64,000 nt of DNA from JAMHWF01 sp964371405 (GCA_964371405.1 CAYJLV010000002.1:62001-126000), one strand, 5' to 3'; shown: positions 39,603 through 48,387, counted from the stretch's first letter. Notes: a model not told the origin generated them from the letters alone. Program-made: numbers and translations.

Positions 39603-40136
39603 TCAATCAAAGGTTGGAAGCGTTGGGCCCGTCGCCCCCTGATAGCGCCCGCCATATGGCCTAGTCACCTCGCTGCTGCATCGTAGGATGAACAACTGCG
39701 CCACTGCGGCGCCAGGTCGCAAAGAGACTGAAAAGGGGGAGTGGTTTATGAGTTCGAGGGTTATCTTGCCGGAGTATCCCGGCTCGACCTGACCATCATT
39801 CGCAGTGGCTGAAACAAACATCCTGGCCAAGCTGCCCTTCGTTTGGATAAGTCCAAAGTAGCCGCGCGGCATGTTGTACACATCCTGGGAGCAGGCGAGT
39901 ACACAGTCCCGAGGACCAATGACTAGGCTGTCGGAAATCTGCTCTGACTCCCCGAAATACGCTCCGTGGTCGAACGGGGATTCGTACGGAATTGGAGCTA
40001 AGCCTTCCTTCGGTTCGCGAAGTCGGCGAACTTGCCGATCTAGCCTAATTTTGATCGAAAACTCTTCAGCGAGTAGCAGGTCGCAGATCTTCAGTGATCG
40101 AACGATTCCACTCAGATTCTCGGAAACGATGATCAT
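39603..40136 (-). CDS. dCTP deaminase/dUTPase-fold protein 1, catalytic residues retained
   Basis: The 177-residue protein has the Dcd/dUTPase beta-barrel core. TKGSLARMFV keeps the S-x-L-A-R signature, and DGQVEPGYSGKITLELIN keeps the Gly-Tyr turn and the catalytic Glu of dCTP deaminases. The family deaminates dCTP or hydrolyses dUTP, and some members defend against phage by depleting deoxynucleotides. ATG 40136 overlaps the upstream paralogue's stop (ATGA). It is last of three adjacent family members, and the only one with both catalytic signatures intact. Substrate untested. Confidence 0.82.
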   Translation of the reverse strand: MIIVSENLSGIVRSLKICDLLLAEEFSIKIRLDRQVRRLREPKEGLAPIPYESPFDHGAYFGESEQISDSLVIGPRDCVLACSQDVYNMPRGYFGLIQTKGSLARMFVSATANDGQVEPGYSGKITLELINHSPFSVSLRPGAAVAQLFILRCSSEVTRPYGGRYQGATGPTLPTFD

Positions 40137-40852
40137 GGGTTCTTCTTTTGTGACGATGCCGATGCAGCTGGTGCAGCGGATGCAGCTGATGCAGCCGGTC
40201 CAGCAGGTACGGTCTTGACTGCGACGGGGAAGTACGGCACTAGAACAAAGTGAACAAGCAGCGCCGCTGCGACCGAGCCGCCAGTCCAACTGAACAATTT
40301 ACTGCCGTGCGTCCGAAACCAGAGCCCCAATCGCATGGTTACTGGAGTCGGCTTAGAAACCAAGACACTCTTCTTTGTTATTGGCTTCTGAAACTCGGTA
40401 GTCTCCGTCGAGAAGAAGATAACGGAACCTAGCTTGTCCCCTCTCTTAAGTGTGTGCTTAAGCCCGGTTGTATTGAACAGTCGAAGCTTCAAGTTTCCGC
40501 TAAAGGCGGGCTCTACCTTCGCTGGAGCAATGAGGATGCCCTTGTCTAGGAAGAGGCTTCCTGTCGGTACTAGCACACCATACATGTTGTGCGGCACCCG
40601 GATTTCCTCTGCTGAAGTGACGACCACCGATCCATGCCTAAGAATATGCATCCCTTCGTCGGCTATCCGATGCATTTCATTCGATGTGGGACCGTACTTT
40701 TCGCTCCACTGTTCACCGACTGTTAGGTCGATCGAGAACGCTTCCGCCTTTGCCTTCTCCGACAACCAAAGCAAACTTCGGTCTGACGAAGAGTTCTCCT
40801 CGAAAGACTTCTCGTCGTTCGTCGATCTATTCTGAATGTGGACGACGCTCAC
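40133..40852 (-). CDS. Dcd/dUTPase-fold protein 2, membrane-anchored and catalytically degenerate
   Basis: The 239-residue protein holds a Dcd-like core (residues about 28-165: VPTGSLFLDKGILIAP, KVEPAFSGNLKLRLFN). The signature Arg is replaced (SLFLDK) and the catalytic Glu position reads Arg (LKLRLFN), so catalysis is unlikely. A C-terminal extension adds a membrane helix (SVAAALLVHFVLVPYFPVAV, about 200-220) and an Ala/Pro/Ser-rich tail ending QKKNP. GTG 40852, with AGAGG 8 nt upstream, overlaps the previous stop by one base. An upstream in-frame ATG at 40954 has no such support. Role inferred: structural or membrane-tethering subunit. Confidence 0.72.
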   Translation of the reverse strand: MSVVHIQNRSTNDEKSFEENSSSDRSLLWLSEKAKAEAFSIDLTVGEQWSEKYGPTSNEMHRIADEGMHILRHGSVVVTSAEEIRVPHNMYGVLVPTGSLFLDKGILIAPAKVEPAFSGNLKLRLFNTTGLKHTLKRGDKLGSVIFFSTETTEFQKPITKKSVLVSKPTPVTMRLGLWFRTHGSKLFSWTGGSVAAALLVHFVLVPYFPVAVKTVPAGPAASAASAAPAASASSQKKNP

Positions 40853-41379
40853 TACACTTGCCTCTCTTCGTTCGGGGAGTCGACACGTCCTTGATTCCAC
40901 TGGCCGCGATATTTTGTTGAACCCTTTCGAACCTGCATCAGCACGAGATGGCAAAAGCGTGCACCGAGTGCGATTCGAAATCCCTCCGGGTGGCTGACGG
41001 AGAGGCCAAAGGTCAATGGACCCTCATACCCAGGCGGAGTGATGCTTGTATGTAACTCCACACCACTTCGAAAGAGCGTGCTTCTAGGAAAGATCACGCC
41101 GGCCATATTTGCCGGCAGATTCATCTTCTCCATCGTTGTTGCCAAGTACCAGCGCTTTGGCTCCAAGCTGAAGACACCGTCCTGGTCAGGGGCCAATGGA
41201 GTGGCCTTGGGGGTTTGCCGAGTTTCGACTAACAGCGACCCCTTGCCTTTGATGGTATGAATGCCAGACAGCCGAAGATCAAAGCCAACGCCCTCTGGAT
41301 CAAGAAGCTCTCTGTCGGAGAGGTTCAAGATTGGCAATTGGCCTTCCTTTGCACTGACTGCTTTGGGCGGAATGATCAC
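40852..41379 (-). CDS. Dcd/dUTPase-fold protein 3, partly degenerate
   Basis: The 175-residue protein has LNLSDRELLDPEGVGFDLRL and the core FPRSTLFRSGVELHTS, keeping R-S-x-L-x-R. PPGYEGPLTFGLS follows, where the catalytic Glu is replaced by Gly. It is the first gene of a three-gene set of divergent Dcd-like proteins. GTG 41379 is preferred because GAGGA lies 5-6 nt upstream. ATG 41421 would add 14 residues with no support. Dcd enzymes are trimers with active sites at subunit interfaces, so the three proteins could form a mixed trimer (inference). Confidence 0.75.
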   Translation of the reverse strand: MIIPPKAVSAKEGQLPILNLSDRELLDPEGVGFDLRLSGIHTIKGKGSLLVETRQTPKATPLAPDQDGVFSLEPKRWYLATTMEKMNLPANMAGVIFPRSTLFRSGVELHTSITPPGYEGPLTFGLSVSHPEGFRIALGARFCHLVLMQVRKGSTKYRGQWNQGRVDSPNEERQV

Positions 41380-41470
41380 GGTCGTCCTCAGTTTTTGAAA
41401 TGAGCATGCCGTCGCAGGCAAGGCATGAACTGTTCATGCCTAAGCGGACACGACTTCTTGACGAGCCTCG

Positions 41471-42226
41471 TCATAGGCCCTCCACATCCATCCCATGCTC
41501 TGCCAGCCACGCCTTGCGGCGTGCGAAAGCAGGCATGGCTCGTTCTACCCGCAGCCAGAACTCCGGAGTGTGGTGCGGCTCGTGCAGGTGGGCCATCTCG
41601 TGCACCACCACGTACTCGGCAATGCGCGCTGGTAGCAGGATGGCCTTCCAGTGGAAGTAGAGCCAGTCACCCTTGCCGCAGGAGCCCCATCTGTAGCCCA
41701 GGTCTTGCACCCGAACGCCGGCCGGCGCAACGCCCATGTGCTCGGCATGATCTTGAACTCGGCCGGCCAACCAAGGACGTGCCCGTTCGCTGTACCAGCG
41801 GATGAGATGCTCCCGCCCTAGCGCAGCCGCATCTCGGCGCATCAGGAAGCGCCCGTTCGCCAGCTTCAGCGGCACATCTTGTTCCGCGACCAGCTTTAGC
41901 CGATGTGTGCGGCCCAGATACAGAAAGCCTTCGCCATCGACGAATGACTTGCGTGGTACGGCCCGGTGCAGTCGGTCACGCTCGGCCAGCTTGGTGTAAA
42001 TCCAGAAGCGCTTCTCTTCGACGAAAGCGCGCAGCGCATCAACGGCGACTTCAGGCGGCGCCGTCACGAGCAGCTCACCGGTGCGGTCCACGGTGATTTC
42101 CATCGTGCGCCTGCGCGCACTTCGGCGAATGGCTATGCGGAGGTCATCGACCACCAGCGCATCCGGCGGAGTCTTGGCCCCGGCCGACTTCGGCTTGGTC
42201 GGGCGAGACAACGCGGCCACCGTCAT
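41471..42226 (-). CDS. YgjP-like M48-type metallopeptidase
   Basis: The 251-residue protein has the YgjP/DUF45 layout: N-terminal beta region (RRTMEITVDRTGELLVTAPP), VQDLGYRWGSCGKGDWLYFHW and the zinc motif VVHEMAHLHEPHHTPEFW (HExxH plus downstream His/Glu). Such genes commonly ride with type I restriction loci. Its function there is unknown; a protease regulating HsdR is one idea. ATG 42226 overlaps the hsdR stop (ATGA). Confidence 0.88.
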   Translation of the reverse strand: MTVAALSRPTKPKSAGAKTPPDALVVDDLRIAIRRSARRRTMEITVDRTGELLVTAPPEVAVDALRAFVEEKRFWIYTKLAERDRLHRAVPRKSFVDGEGFLYLGRTHRLKLVAEQDVPLKLANGRFLMRRDAAALGREHLIRWYSERARPWLAGRVQDHAEHMGVAPAGVRVQDLGYRWGSCGKGDWLYFHWKAILLPARIAEYVVVHEMAHLHEPHHTPEFWLRVERAMPAFARRKAWLAEHGMDVEGL

Positions 42227-45200
42227 AGCTGTACCAACTTTTCGTGCAGTGCGCGCGCCTGGTCCATCAGCGCATCAGACAAAACCCCAGCGCGTGCGTC
42301 GTCCACCAGCGGTGGCCGCAGCTTCATGATGAACTCGAACACCTGGGCCTTCAGGTCTTCCTGCGCCGCCCGCTTGTTGGCGGTCCAAATCTTCGGGTCG
42401 CTTTGCAGCTCCTGCACCAGCAGGTCCACAAGGTCCACCGTGATGTCCTTCAGCCGCGCCAGTTGTGCGTCGGTGGGTGTCTGCCCCTGGCACACGACAT
42501 CCAGAACGGTGCGCAGGAACGGCGCGCAATGCTCCGGCACGTCGTCCGGCACGCTGCCGTCCTTGGCTCCCCCAGAGCGAAGCTCGTCGACCATGTGCTG
42601 CAGCTGCGAGATCAGGTCGTTCCACTGTTCGCCCAGCGTGCGCAGGATGTCGTTCAGCCGCTCCGACAGCTTGCGAAAGCGCACCGGGTCCTCGTCCAGG
42701 TGGCGACGGATGTGCGAGCGAATCGCATGCTCCATCTCCGATGCCTTGGCCCGGTCGTTGGCAGCCCTGCCCAGATGCGCGTCGAACTCTGCATCGGTCA
42801 GCTGGATCGGCGGAATCTTCGGGTCGACGCCCAGCGACACCACGTGGTCGTCGATGAGCTTGCGCACCTTGGCGCCCACGTCCTTGCCCAGGACGGGGCC
42901 TTCCTTGTACCGGTTGCGCGCTCGCGCGTGGATGTAGGCCAGCTGCTTGGCATCGGCCGAGAACGGCAAGCCGTCCGGCCGTGGCAACACCGTGTCCAGT
43001 GAGGCGAGGAACGCTTTCAGCTTGACGACGAACTCCGCCCGCAGCTTCTCGTTGCCCAGCAACTCGACGCAAGCTTCGGTGTCGTCCAGGTTCTCGACAC
43101 CGCGCTGGCGGAAGATGTCCACCACGCGCAGGTGCCGCTCGCGCAGAACGGGTACCTCGTCCTTCAGGCCGGCCAGCGCTCCGGCCACGTCCTCGTCGGC
43201 GTAGGCGGCCAGCGCCTCCTTCAAGTGCTGGGCTACGCCGTAGTAGTCCACCACGATGCCGCAGCGCTTGCCGAATCCGGTGCGGTTCACCCGCGCGATG
43301 GCCTGCAGCAGCTCGGCCTCACGGATCGGGCGGTCGAGGTACATCACCCCCTCGATCGGCGCATCGAAGCCGGTCAGCAGCATCGACTTCACGATCAGGA
43401 AGGCCAGCGGGTCGGCCTTGTCCGGCTTGGCGTGCGTCAGCGGCTTCTTGAAGCGTTTGATCAGCTGCTCTTGCGCAGCGCTATCGGTCCAAGGCTTCCA
43501 AGCCGGGTCATCGTTGTTGCTGCCGGAGATGATGGGCGCGATCTCGATGCGCGCCAGCACCTCGCGGTAGCGCCAGGCCTGCACCCGCGCCTGCATCGCA
43601 GCCGGCCGCTGGCACAGCGCCTCGTCGTCCAAGGCCTTGTCTTCGGCCGGCAGCGCAGCGGCTTCGACCAGAAGTTCGTCGCGAGCTGTTTGTAGCGCCT
43701 CGAAGTAGCGGATGGCTGCCAGCCGGCTGTACGCCACCACCTGGGCCTTATAGCCGTTGGGCAGGATGTTGGTGACGTAGTGGCGCAGCATGTCGCGCGC
43801 CTTGTCGGCAATGAGCGCCGGCGCATCGAAGATGTGGCCCTTGGTGGCGTACTTCTTCTTGATGGCCTCCAGCTCTTCGGGCGTGTGCTGGCGGAACAGG
43901 TCCTCGAACAGTTCGTCCAGGCTGGCGTCGTCCTTGATCGCGCCCTTGGCCGTGCGCCCTTCGTAGAGCACCGGCACCGTGGCGCCATCGGCCTCGGCTT
44001 CCTTGATCGTGTAGCGGTCGATGAACTCGCCGAAGATTTCGTGCGTACGCTTCTTGTCGCCCATGATGATGGGCGTGCCGGTGAAGCCGATGCGGGCGCA
44101 GTTCGGCAACCCGGCCAGGAGGTTGGCGTGCAGGTCGCCCGCCTGGGTTCGGTGGGCCTCGTCCACAAGCACCAGGATGCTGTCGTCCTCGTTCAGCACC
44201 TCAAACTTCTCGTCGGCCTTGTAGGTGGCCGAGGGTTCAGCCGCCTTGGGTAGGTTGCCCGGCAGGTCAGACGTGGTCAGCGGCGCGTCGCCTTGCGTGT
44301 CGGAATCACGGTATTTCTGGATCGTGGCGAAGATCAACGCCGGGCCCTTGCGGCGGGCCAGCGCCTTCACGCCCGCAGCGCTCTCGGCCACGTCCACCAC
44401 TTCGCCTGTCATCGTCGCCGTGCCGGACAGCTGACCCTGCAGGTCTTTCCGGTCGGTGACGACGATCACCTTGAAGCGCCGCAACTGCGCTTCGGCGCGC
44501 ATCTTGCGCACCAAAAACACCATGGTCAGGCTCTTGCCCGAGCCCTGCGTGTGCCAGATGATGCCGCCGCGCTGGTCATGCTCGCCATGCTCCAGCCGGG
44601 TTCGGCCGGTCTTCAGTCGCGCGATGGCGCGATTCACGGCCCGGTACTGCTGGTAGCGGCAGATGCTCTTGATGGTCTGCCCGCCGGTCTGCATGAAGAG
44701 CATGAAGTTCTTCACCACGTCCAGCAGGTGCGCCGGCTTCAACAGGCCGGCGATCAGCCGCTCCTGTTCCGACAGTCCAGTTTTGCCCAGCGAATGGGCA
44801 GCATCAATCTCGCTGCCCAGGCCGTCCGGCCCCACCACCGTTTTCCACTGTGCGTAGTGTTCGAAGGCGGCGCCAATGCACCCCACGCGCGCTTCGTCGA
44901 AGCTGGAGGCCACCAATAGCTGCGTAGTGGCAAACAGGGCCTCGTTGCCCTCGTTGTCATCCACCTCGAACGCCGCGCGGCGCTGGTTGCTGTAGCGGCG
45001 TAACTGGTCCACGGCCTCGGCCAGTGGCTCCTGCACCGACGGGCTCTTGCACTCCACCACCACAAGCGGCATGCCGTTCACCAGCAGCACCAGGTCGGGC
45101 ACGATGAAGGCCTTGCCGCTGTTGAAGCCCGGCGGGCAGTCCACGCGGTACTGGTTGACGACCGTGAAGCGGTTGTTGGCTGGCGTGTCCCAGTCGATGT

Positions 45201-45636
45201 AGCGGATGGTCTGGCCGCGCCCGCCGTCCCAGCCGGGCAGGCCATCGACGGTCAGGCCCTTGATCAGCAGCTGGGTGGCCTTCTCGTTGGCCTCCATCAG
45301 CTTGTGCGTGCCCAGCCGTGTGATTGCGGCCTCGGCTTCGGCCAGGCGGGCTTCGTCCAGCCAGGGCTTGCCGTCCGGGCCCGGGTTCAGGGCCAGCAGG
45401 TGCTGGCGCAGCACACGGGTCTGAATGGTCTCGGCAAAGCTGATGCGGCCGGTGGCGGCAGGGTCGTCCAGGCTGCCTTCCACCGGCGCCCAGCCTTGGG
45501 CCTGCAGTTGGGCGACAAAGGGCTGCTCGACATCTTCGAGTTCCCAGCCCATCAGCATTGCCTCCAGCTCAATCGGATAGACCTCATCCGATTCCATCCG
45601 TTTCCATCCATTTCGCCCCCCAATTGCCGCAGACAC
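42223..45636 (-). CDS. hsdR: HsdR, type I restriction endonuclease subunit
   Basis: The 1137-residue protein has an N-terminal nuclease core (VPDLVLLVNGMPLVVVECKSP). SF2 translocase motifs follow: HTQGSGKSLTMVFL (Walker A), LVLVDEAHRT (DEAH), FTGTPIIMG, VAYSR and QAIARVNRTG. It translocates and cuts unmodified DNA with HsdM and HsdS. GTG 45636 has GAGG 7 nt upstream; ATG 45597 (MESDEVYP) is an alternative. The gene is separated from hsdMS by an unrelated nuclease-like gene. Confidence 0.93.
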   Translation of the reverse strand: MSAAIGGRNGWKRMESDEVYPIELEAMLMGWELEDVEQPFVAQLQAQGWAPVEGSLDDPAATGRISFAETIQTRVLRQHLLALNPGPDGKPWLDEARLAEAEAAITRLGTHKLMEANEKATQLLIKGLTVDGLPGWDGGRGQTIRYIDWDTPANNRFTVVNQYRVDCPPGFNSGKAFIVPDLVLLVNGMPLVVVECKSPSVQEPLAEAVDQLRRYSNQRRAAFEVDDNEGNEALFATTQLLVASSFDEARVGCIGAAFEHYAQWKTVVGPDGLGSEIDAAHSLGKTGLSEQERLIAGLLKPAHLLDVVKNFMLFMQTGGQTIKSICRYQQYRAVNRAIARLKTGRTRLEHGEHDQRGGIIWHTQGSGKSLTMVFLVRKMRAEAQLRRFKVIVVTDRKDLQGQLSGTATMTGEVVDVAESAAGVKALARRKGPALIFATIQKYRDSDTQGDAPLTTSDLPGNLPKAAEPSATYKADEKFEVLNEDDSILVLVDEAHRTQAGDLHANLLAGLPNCARIGFTGTPIIMGDKKRTHEIFGEFIDRYTIKEAEADGATVPVLYEGRTAKGAIKDDASLDELFEDLFRQHTPEELEAIKKKYATKGHIFDAPALIADKARDMLRHYVTNILPNGYKAQVVAYSRLAAIRYFEALQTARDELLVEAAALPAEDKALDDEALCQRPAAMQARVQAWRYREVLARIEIAPIISGSNNDDPAWKPWTDSAAQEQLIKRFKKPLTHAKPDKADPLAFLIVKSMLLTGFDAPIEGVMYLDRPIREAELLQAIARVNRTGFGKRCGIVVDYYGVAQHLKEALAAYADEDVAGALAGLKDEVPVLRERHLRVVDIFRQRGVENLDDTEACVELLGNEKLRAEFVVKLKAFLASLDTVLPRPDGLPFSADAKQLAYIHARARNRYKEGPVLGKDVGAKVRKLIDDHVVSLGVDPKIPPIQLTDAEFDAHLGRAANDRAKASEMEHAIRSHIRRHLDEDPVRFRKLSERLNDILRTLGEQWNDLISQLQHMVDELRSGGAKDGSVPDDVPEHCAPFLRTVLDVVCQGQTPTDAQLARLKDITVDLVDLLVQELQSDPKIWTANKRAAQEDLKAQVFEFIMKLRPPLVDDARAGVLSDALMDQARALHEKLVQL

Positions 45637-45682
45637 TGCGGCGCCTCGGCGAGGCCCTGAAGTTGACGTGACCTGGCCCTTC

Positions 45683-47110
45683 TCACTGGTAGATCTCCCA
45701 GTGGCTTCCGCTCTTCATCTCTGTGGACGCAGGGACGATCACTGTCTCCGGAATGTCGTCCAAGTTGAGTCCGTCCAGCTGAAAGCGTTCGACCGTCTCG
45801 TCGAATTCCCAGAGCTTGTCGATGGTTTGGTTGGCCTGAAGGCGATGGAAGCGAACCGCCAGCACTGGCTTATCAGTGATGAAGCTCGGTATCGATGCCA
45901 TCACCTTCTCGGTTCGAAGCCGTTCTACGTCTTTGCCCTCCATAGTCTCGGCGGCGATGTGGATGATGGACGGCTGGTCGTCGGGCACCTGCTTCACGGC
46001 GTCGGATAGTTGCTTCGTCACGTCTTTGGCCTTCTTGTCGAGCGAAACCTCCGAGTCGAAGTCCCGAGTAAAGCCACAAGCCCAACCAATCTCGTCGACA
46101 TATGAACCCAGCACTGAAACTTCGCAGTCCACCACATGCGAGCGTTTGGCGAGCTTGATGATCGTCGTGGCCGAATTCAGCGGAGCCCAGTCGCCACCCA
46201 GCAAGCGGTTCAGCATGGGCGAGTTGCTCTTGACACGGAACTCTGTCAGGTGGCGCCGCACGGCATGTTGATCGATCTGCCGGGCATGAATGGTGGCTTC
46301 CGGGCCGTCATGAATCAAGGTGACGCCCGAACCGATGGGTAGTGCCTGCTCGAACGCCTTCGTCAGGAAGTCCTCTGGAAGGGTGCTGACTTCCTGATGG
46401 AACATGCCCTTGAACCAGACCCACTGCCGGTTCGAGGCCAAAACATGTTTGGCTGCATCCCAAAGGCGCAGGAAGTCATCACGTTCCTTCTCAGCGTAGC
46501 TGGTTCGACGCGCAAGCCTCTTGCACTCTATGAAGAGTTCCTTGTCACCTTTGACGACCCGCATGTCAGGGCTCTTGGCCGGCGGGCGCTGTTCCAGCAG
46601 TTCGACATCCCACCCCTTGGCCGCATAGGACAGCGCCACCAGTATCTCGAACAACAGCCCGTCGGGTTGGTTGCGGTACTGATGCAACGCTTCATCAATC
46701 TTCTGCTCGATGCCCTTCACCCGATTCGCGTGGGCCCAACGCTCGCCGATTCCGGCGAAAAACGGCGCGGCTCTGGCGAGTTGGTTCACATCCATGCAAA
46801 GCGGGTCTTGCAGTGCCTGCTCACAAAGAAAGAGGTACCAGGCAATCTCATCGTCCTGCACGCGAATCGGTTTGGCCTTCTCAAGCTCGATACCTTGTTC
46901 CACGTCCATGAGCGCGGCCAGGATGCCTTGTCGACGCTCACGCCAAGCATCTGCCGTCAGCCGATCAAGAAACGGGGCAATGCCAGCCCGCAACACCGCG
47001 TCGTCGTGCTCATTCCTGCCGCCGAGCAGGTCGAGCATCTTGGCCTTGTTGCGCTGAATGGCCGCGCTCTTGCGCTCGGCGAGTGCGCCCCGACGGCGGG
47101 CTTCACCCAT
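45683..47110 (-). CDS. Unrecognised PD-(D/E)xK-like protein inside the type I restriction operon
   Basis: The 475-residue protein is of no family I can name. The N-terminal 30 residues are basic and helical (MGEARRRGALAERKS). Near residues 175-200 it has SPDMRVVKGDKELFIECKRL, the D...ExK pattern of restriction-type nucleases, preceded by a helix with Glu (LLFEILVALSYAAKGWDVELL). The C-terminal half is mixed alpha/beta. GGAGGGAGA about 6 nt before ATG 47110 fixes the start; hsdS ends 2 nt upstream. It lies between hsdS and hsdR on the same strand, so it is co-transcribed and may be an accessory nuclease or a second effector. Confidence 0.65.
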   Translation of the reverse strand: MGEARRRGALAERKSAAIQRNKAKMLDLLGGRNEHDDAVLRAGIAPFLDRLTADAWRERRQGILAALMDVEQGIELEKAKPIRVQDDEIAWYLFLCEQALQDPLCMDVNQLARAAPFFAGIGERWAHANRVKGIEQKIDEALHQYRNQPDGLLFEILVALSYAAKGWDVELLEQRPPAKSPDMRVVKGDKELFIECKRLARRTSYAEKERDDFLRLWDAAKHVLASNRQWVWFKGMFHQEVSTLPEDFLTKAFEQALPIGSGVTLIHDGPEATIHARQIDQHAVRRHLTEFRVKSNSPMLNRLLGGDWAPLNSATTIIKLAKRSHVVDCEVSVLGSYVDEIGWACGFTRDFDSEVSLDKKAKDVTKQLSDAVKQVPDDQPSIIHIAAETMEGKDVERLRTEKVMASIPSFITDKPVLAVRFHRLQANQTIDKLWEFDETVERFQLDGLNLDDIPETVIVPASTEMKSGSHWEIYQ

Positions 47111-47111
47111 C

Positions 47112-47822
47112 TCAGTCTCCCTCCTGACTAACCAGTGGCGTAACGCGGACGCGGCCGGTAAGGAGGTCATCCATAAGGCCGGCCTTCTTCATTACGAGCT
47201 TCGCCAAGGCAGACTCCTCTAGGTGGCAGCGCGAGTCCATTGCCTCAATGCGCTTCAGGAGCCCTTGTTGCTCATTCAGCGGCGGCAGAGCTAGCCGCAA
47301 CTCTCGCACGTCCCGAAGGGTGACTTTCGGTCGCGTAACTCCAGCGGTTATCTGCTCAACTTGCTTGGCCACAGCCGGTGAGTTCATGAACGCCGACAAC
47401 CACTTTGACTGGATGCGGATGAGGTTGGGGCGAAGCCGAACAATGTCGGCGGTTACAACGCCATTCGGCATGGACTCAGGGTAGACAGCCGCAACACAAG
47501 GCGGCAGACCCATCTTCGTGGCGACAACGTCGCCGGGCAGAACTTCATGCGCCGCAAGCGATCGAGCCTTTCTCTCACTGATGTAGATGTCGCTCTTCCA
47601 TTGCAAGTTGTCCGCCTTCACATCTCGCACGAAGACTACCGGCACTCCAATCGCCCGATAGTCCGACGCGACAAGGTCGCTTCCGAAAGGGCCGATCACC
47701 GAGCTTGTCGTGACATTGAGAATCGAATCGATCTCCCACTGAGTCGGAATCCACCCAAGCGGTGATTCCCTGTAGAGGTGTGGCGCCTCGGACTGGGGGG
47801 GGGCGCAGGTCGCCATTGGCAT
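47112..47822 (-). CDS. hsdS: HsdS specificity subunit, C-terminal half (frame-shifted from the N-terminal half)
   Basis: This part reads SEAPHLYRESPLGWIPTQWE onward, the standard start of a second target-recognition domain. It ends with the distal conserved helix (LNEQQGLLKRIEAMD ... LMDDLLTGRVRV). In the other frame the first half ends LLTRGIDANGDLRPPP, so one protein is split at a run of nine C. Loss of one C restores DLRPPQSEAP. The half could also be translated alone from ATG 47822. It recognises one half of a bipartite target with HsdM. Confidence 0.85.
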   Translation of the reverse strand: MPMATCAPPQSEAPHLYRESPLGWIPTQWEIDSILNVTTSSVIGPFGSDLVASDYRAIGVPVVFVRDVKADNLQWKSDIYISERKARSLAAHEVLPGDVVATKMGLPPCVAAVYPESMPNGVVTADIVRLRPNLIRIQSKWLSAFMNSPAVAKQVEQITAGVTRPKVTLRDVRELRLALPPLNEQQGLLKRIEAMDSRCHLEESALAKLVMKKAGLMDDLLTGRVRVTPLVSQEGD

Positions 47823-48387
47823 CGATGCCGCGCGTCAGCAGGTCGTGCTGCAGGCCCTGTTTGACGGCCTTGAGCTTGAAGATGATCGCTTCGGTTTTGT
47901 GGATGGTAGTGTCGAGGTTGTCCAGGATCTGTGCGATCTTCGACTGCTCAGGGAGTCCTGGGCAGAAGACATCCAGCTTGCTCAAGTGCTTCCATGAGGT
48001 CCGAGGCATCTTCGTGCCCACGGCCGTCCTTTCTGCCGCCACTCCAACTCGCTCGCTCCGAAGGACCTTGCCAGCGAAGCTTGGATCAATGCCTGGGTTC
48101 GATCGCAAGACCAAGATGTCAGTCGAGCAATAGCCGTTGAAAGGTGCGACGACGCATTTGCGCAAGTTGGGCCGCAGCTTGCCGAACAAAATGTCGCCGG
48201 ACTGAAAAACACAGTTGGTGCTGATCGATGAGCTTGCGAGTTCCCAACCCGAGAGCTGCGCACCTCGCGATGGAATGTTCTCAAGGCCGACATAGGGCGT
48301 GGTCGGGTCCTTGCGGACCGTGATCTTTGCGTCGGCTAGCGACACTAGGCTAGAAAGCGGTTTGTCCAAGCCGCATGCGCTAGACAT
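47575..48387 (-). CDS. hsdS: HsdS specificity subunit, N-terminal half, out of frame after the C9 tract
   Basis: The first about 195 residues form a target-recognition domain (KDPTTPYVGLENIP, GDILFGKLRPNLRK). The central conserved helix LPEQSKIAQILDNLDTTIHKTE follows. After the C9 tract (47803-47795) the present frame yields about 75 unrelated residues and stops at 47575. ATG 48387 overlaps the hsdM stop by 8 nt. As written this gives a truncated HsdS with one recognition domain, which may dimerise to a half-specificity subunit or be inactive. Confidence 0.85.
   Translation of the reverse strand: MSSACGLDKPLSSLVSLADAKITVRKDPTTPYVGLENIPSRGAQLSGWELASSSISTNCVFQSGDILFGKLRPNLRKCVVAPFNGYCSTDILVLRSNPGIDPSFAGKVLRSERVGVAAERTAVGTKMPRTSWKHLSKLDVFCPGLPEQSKIAQILDNLDTTIHKTEAIIFKLKAVKQGLQHDLLTRGIDANGDLRPPPVRGATPLQGITAWVDSDSVGDRFDSQCHDKLGDRPFRKRPCRVGLSGDWSAGSLRARCEGGQLAMEERHLHQ
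47795..47803 (-). repeat. C9 homopolymer in hsdS (candidate phase-variation switch)
   Basis: Nine consecutive G on the plus strand (C in the gene) sit exactly at the junction between the two hsdS frames. A change to eight restores a full-length HsdS. Poly-C/G tracts of this kind switch type I and III specificity genes in several bacteria. A base-call error in the run gives the same picture. Confidence 0.85.
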
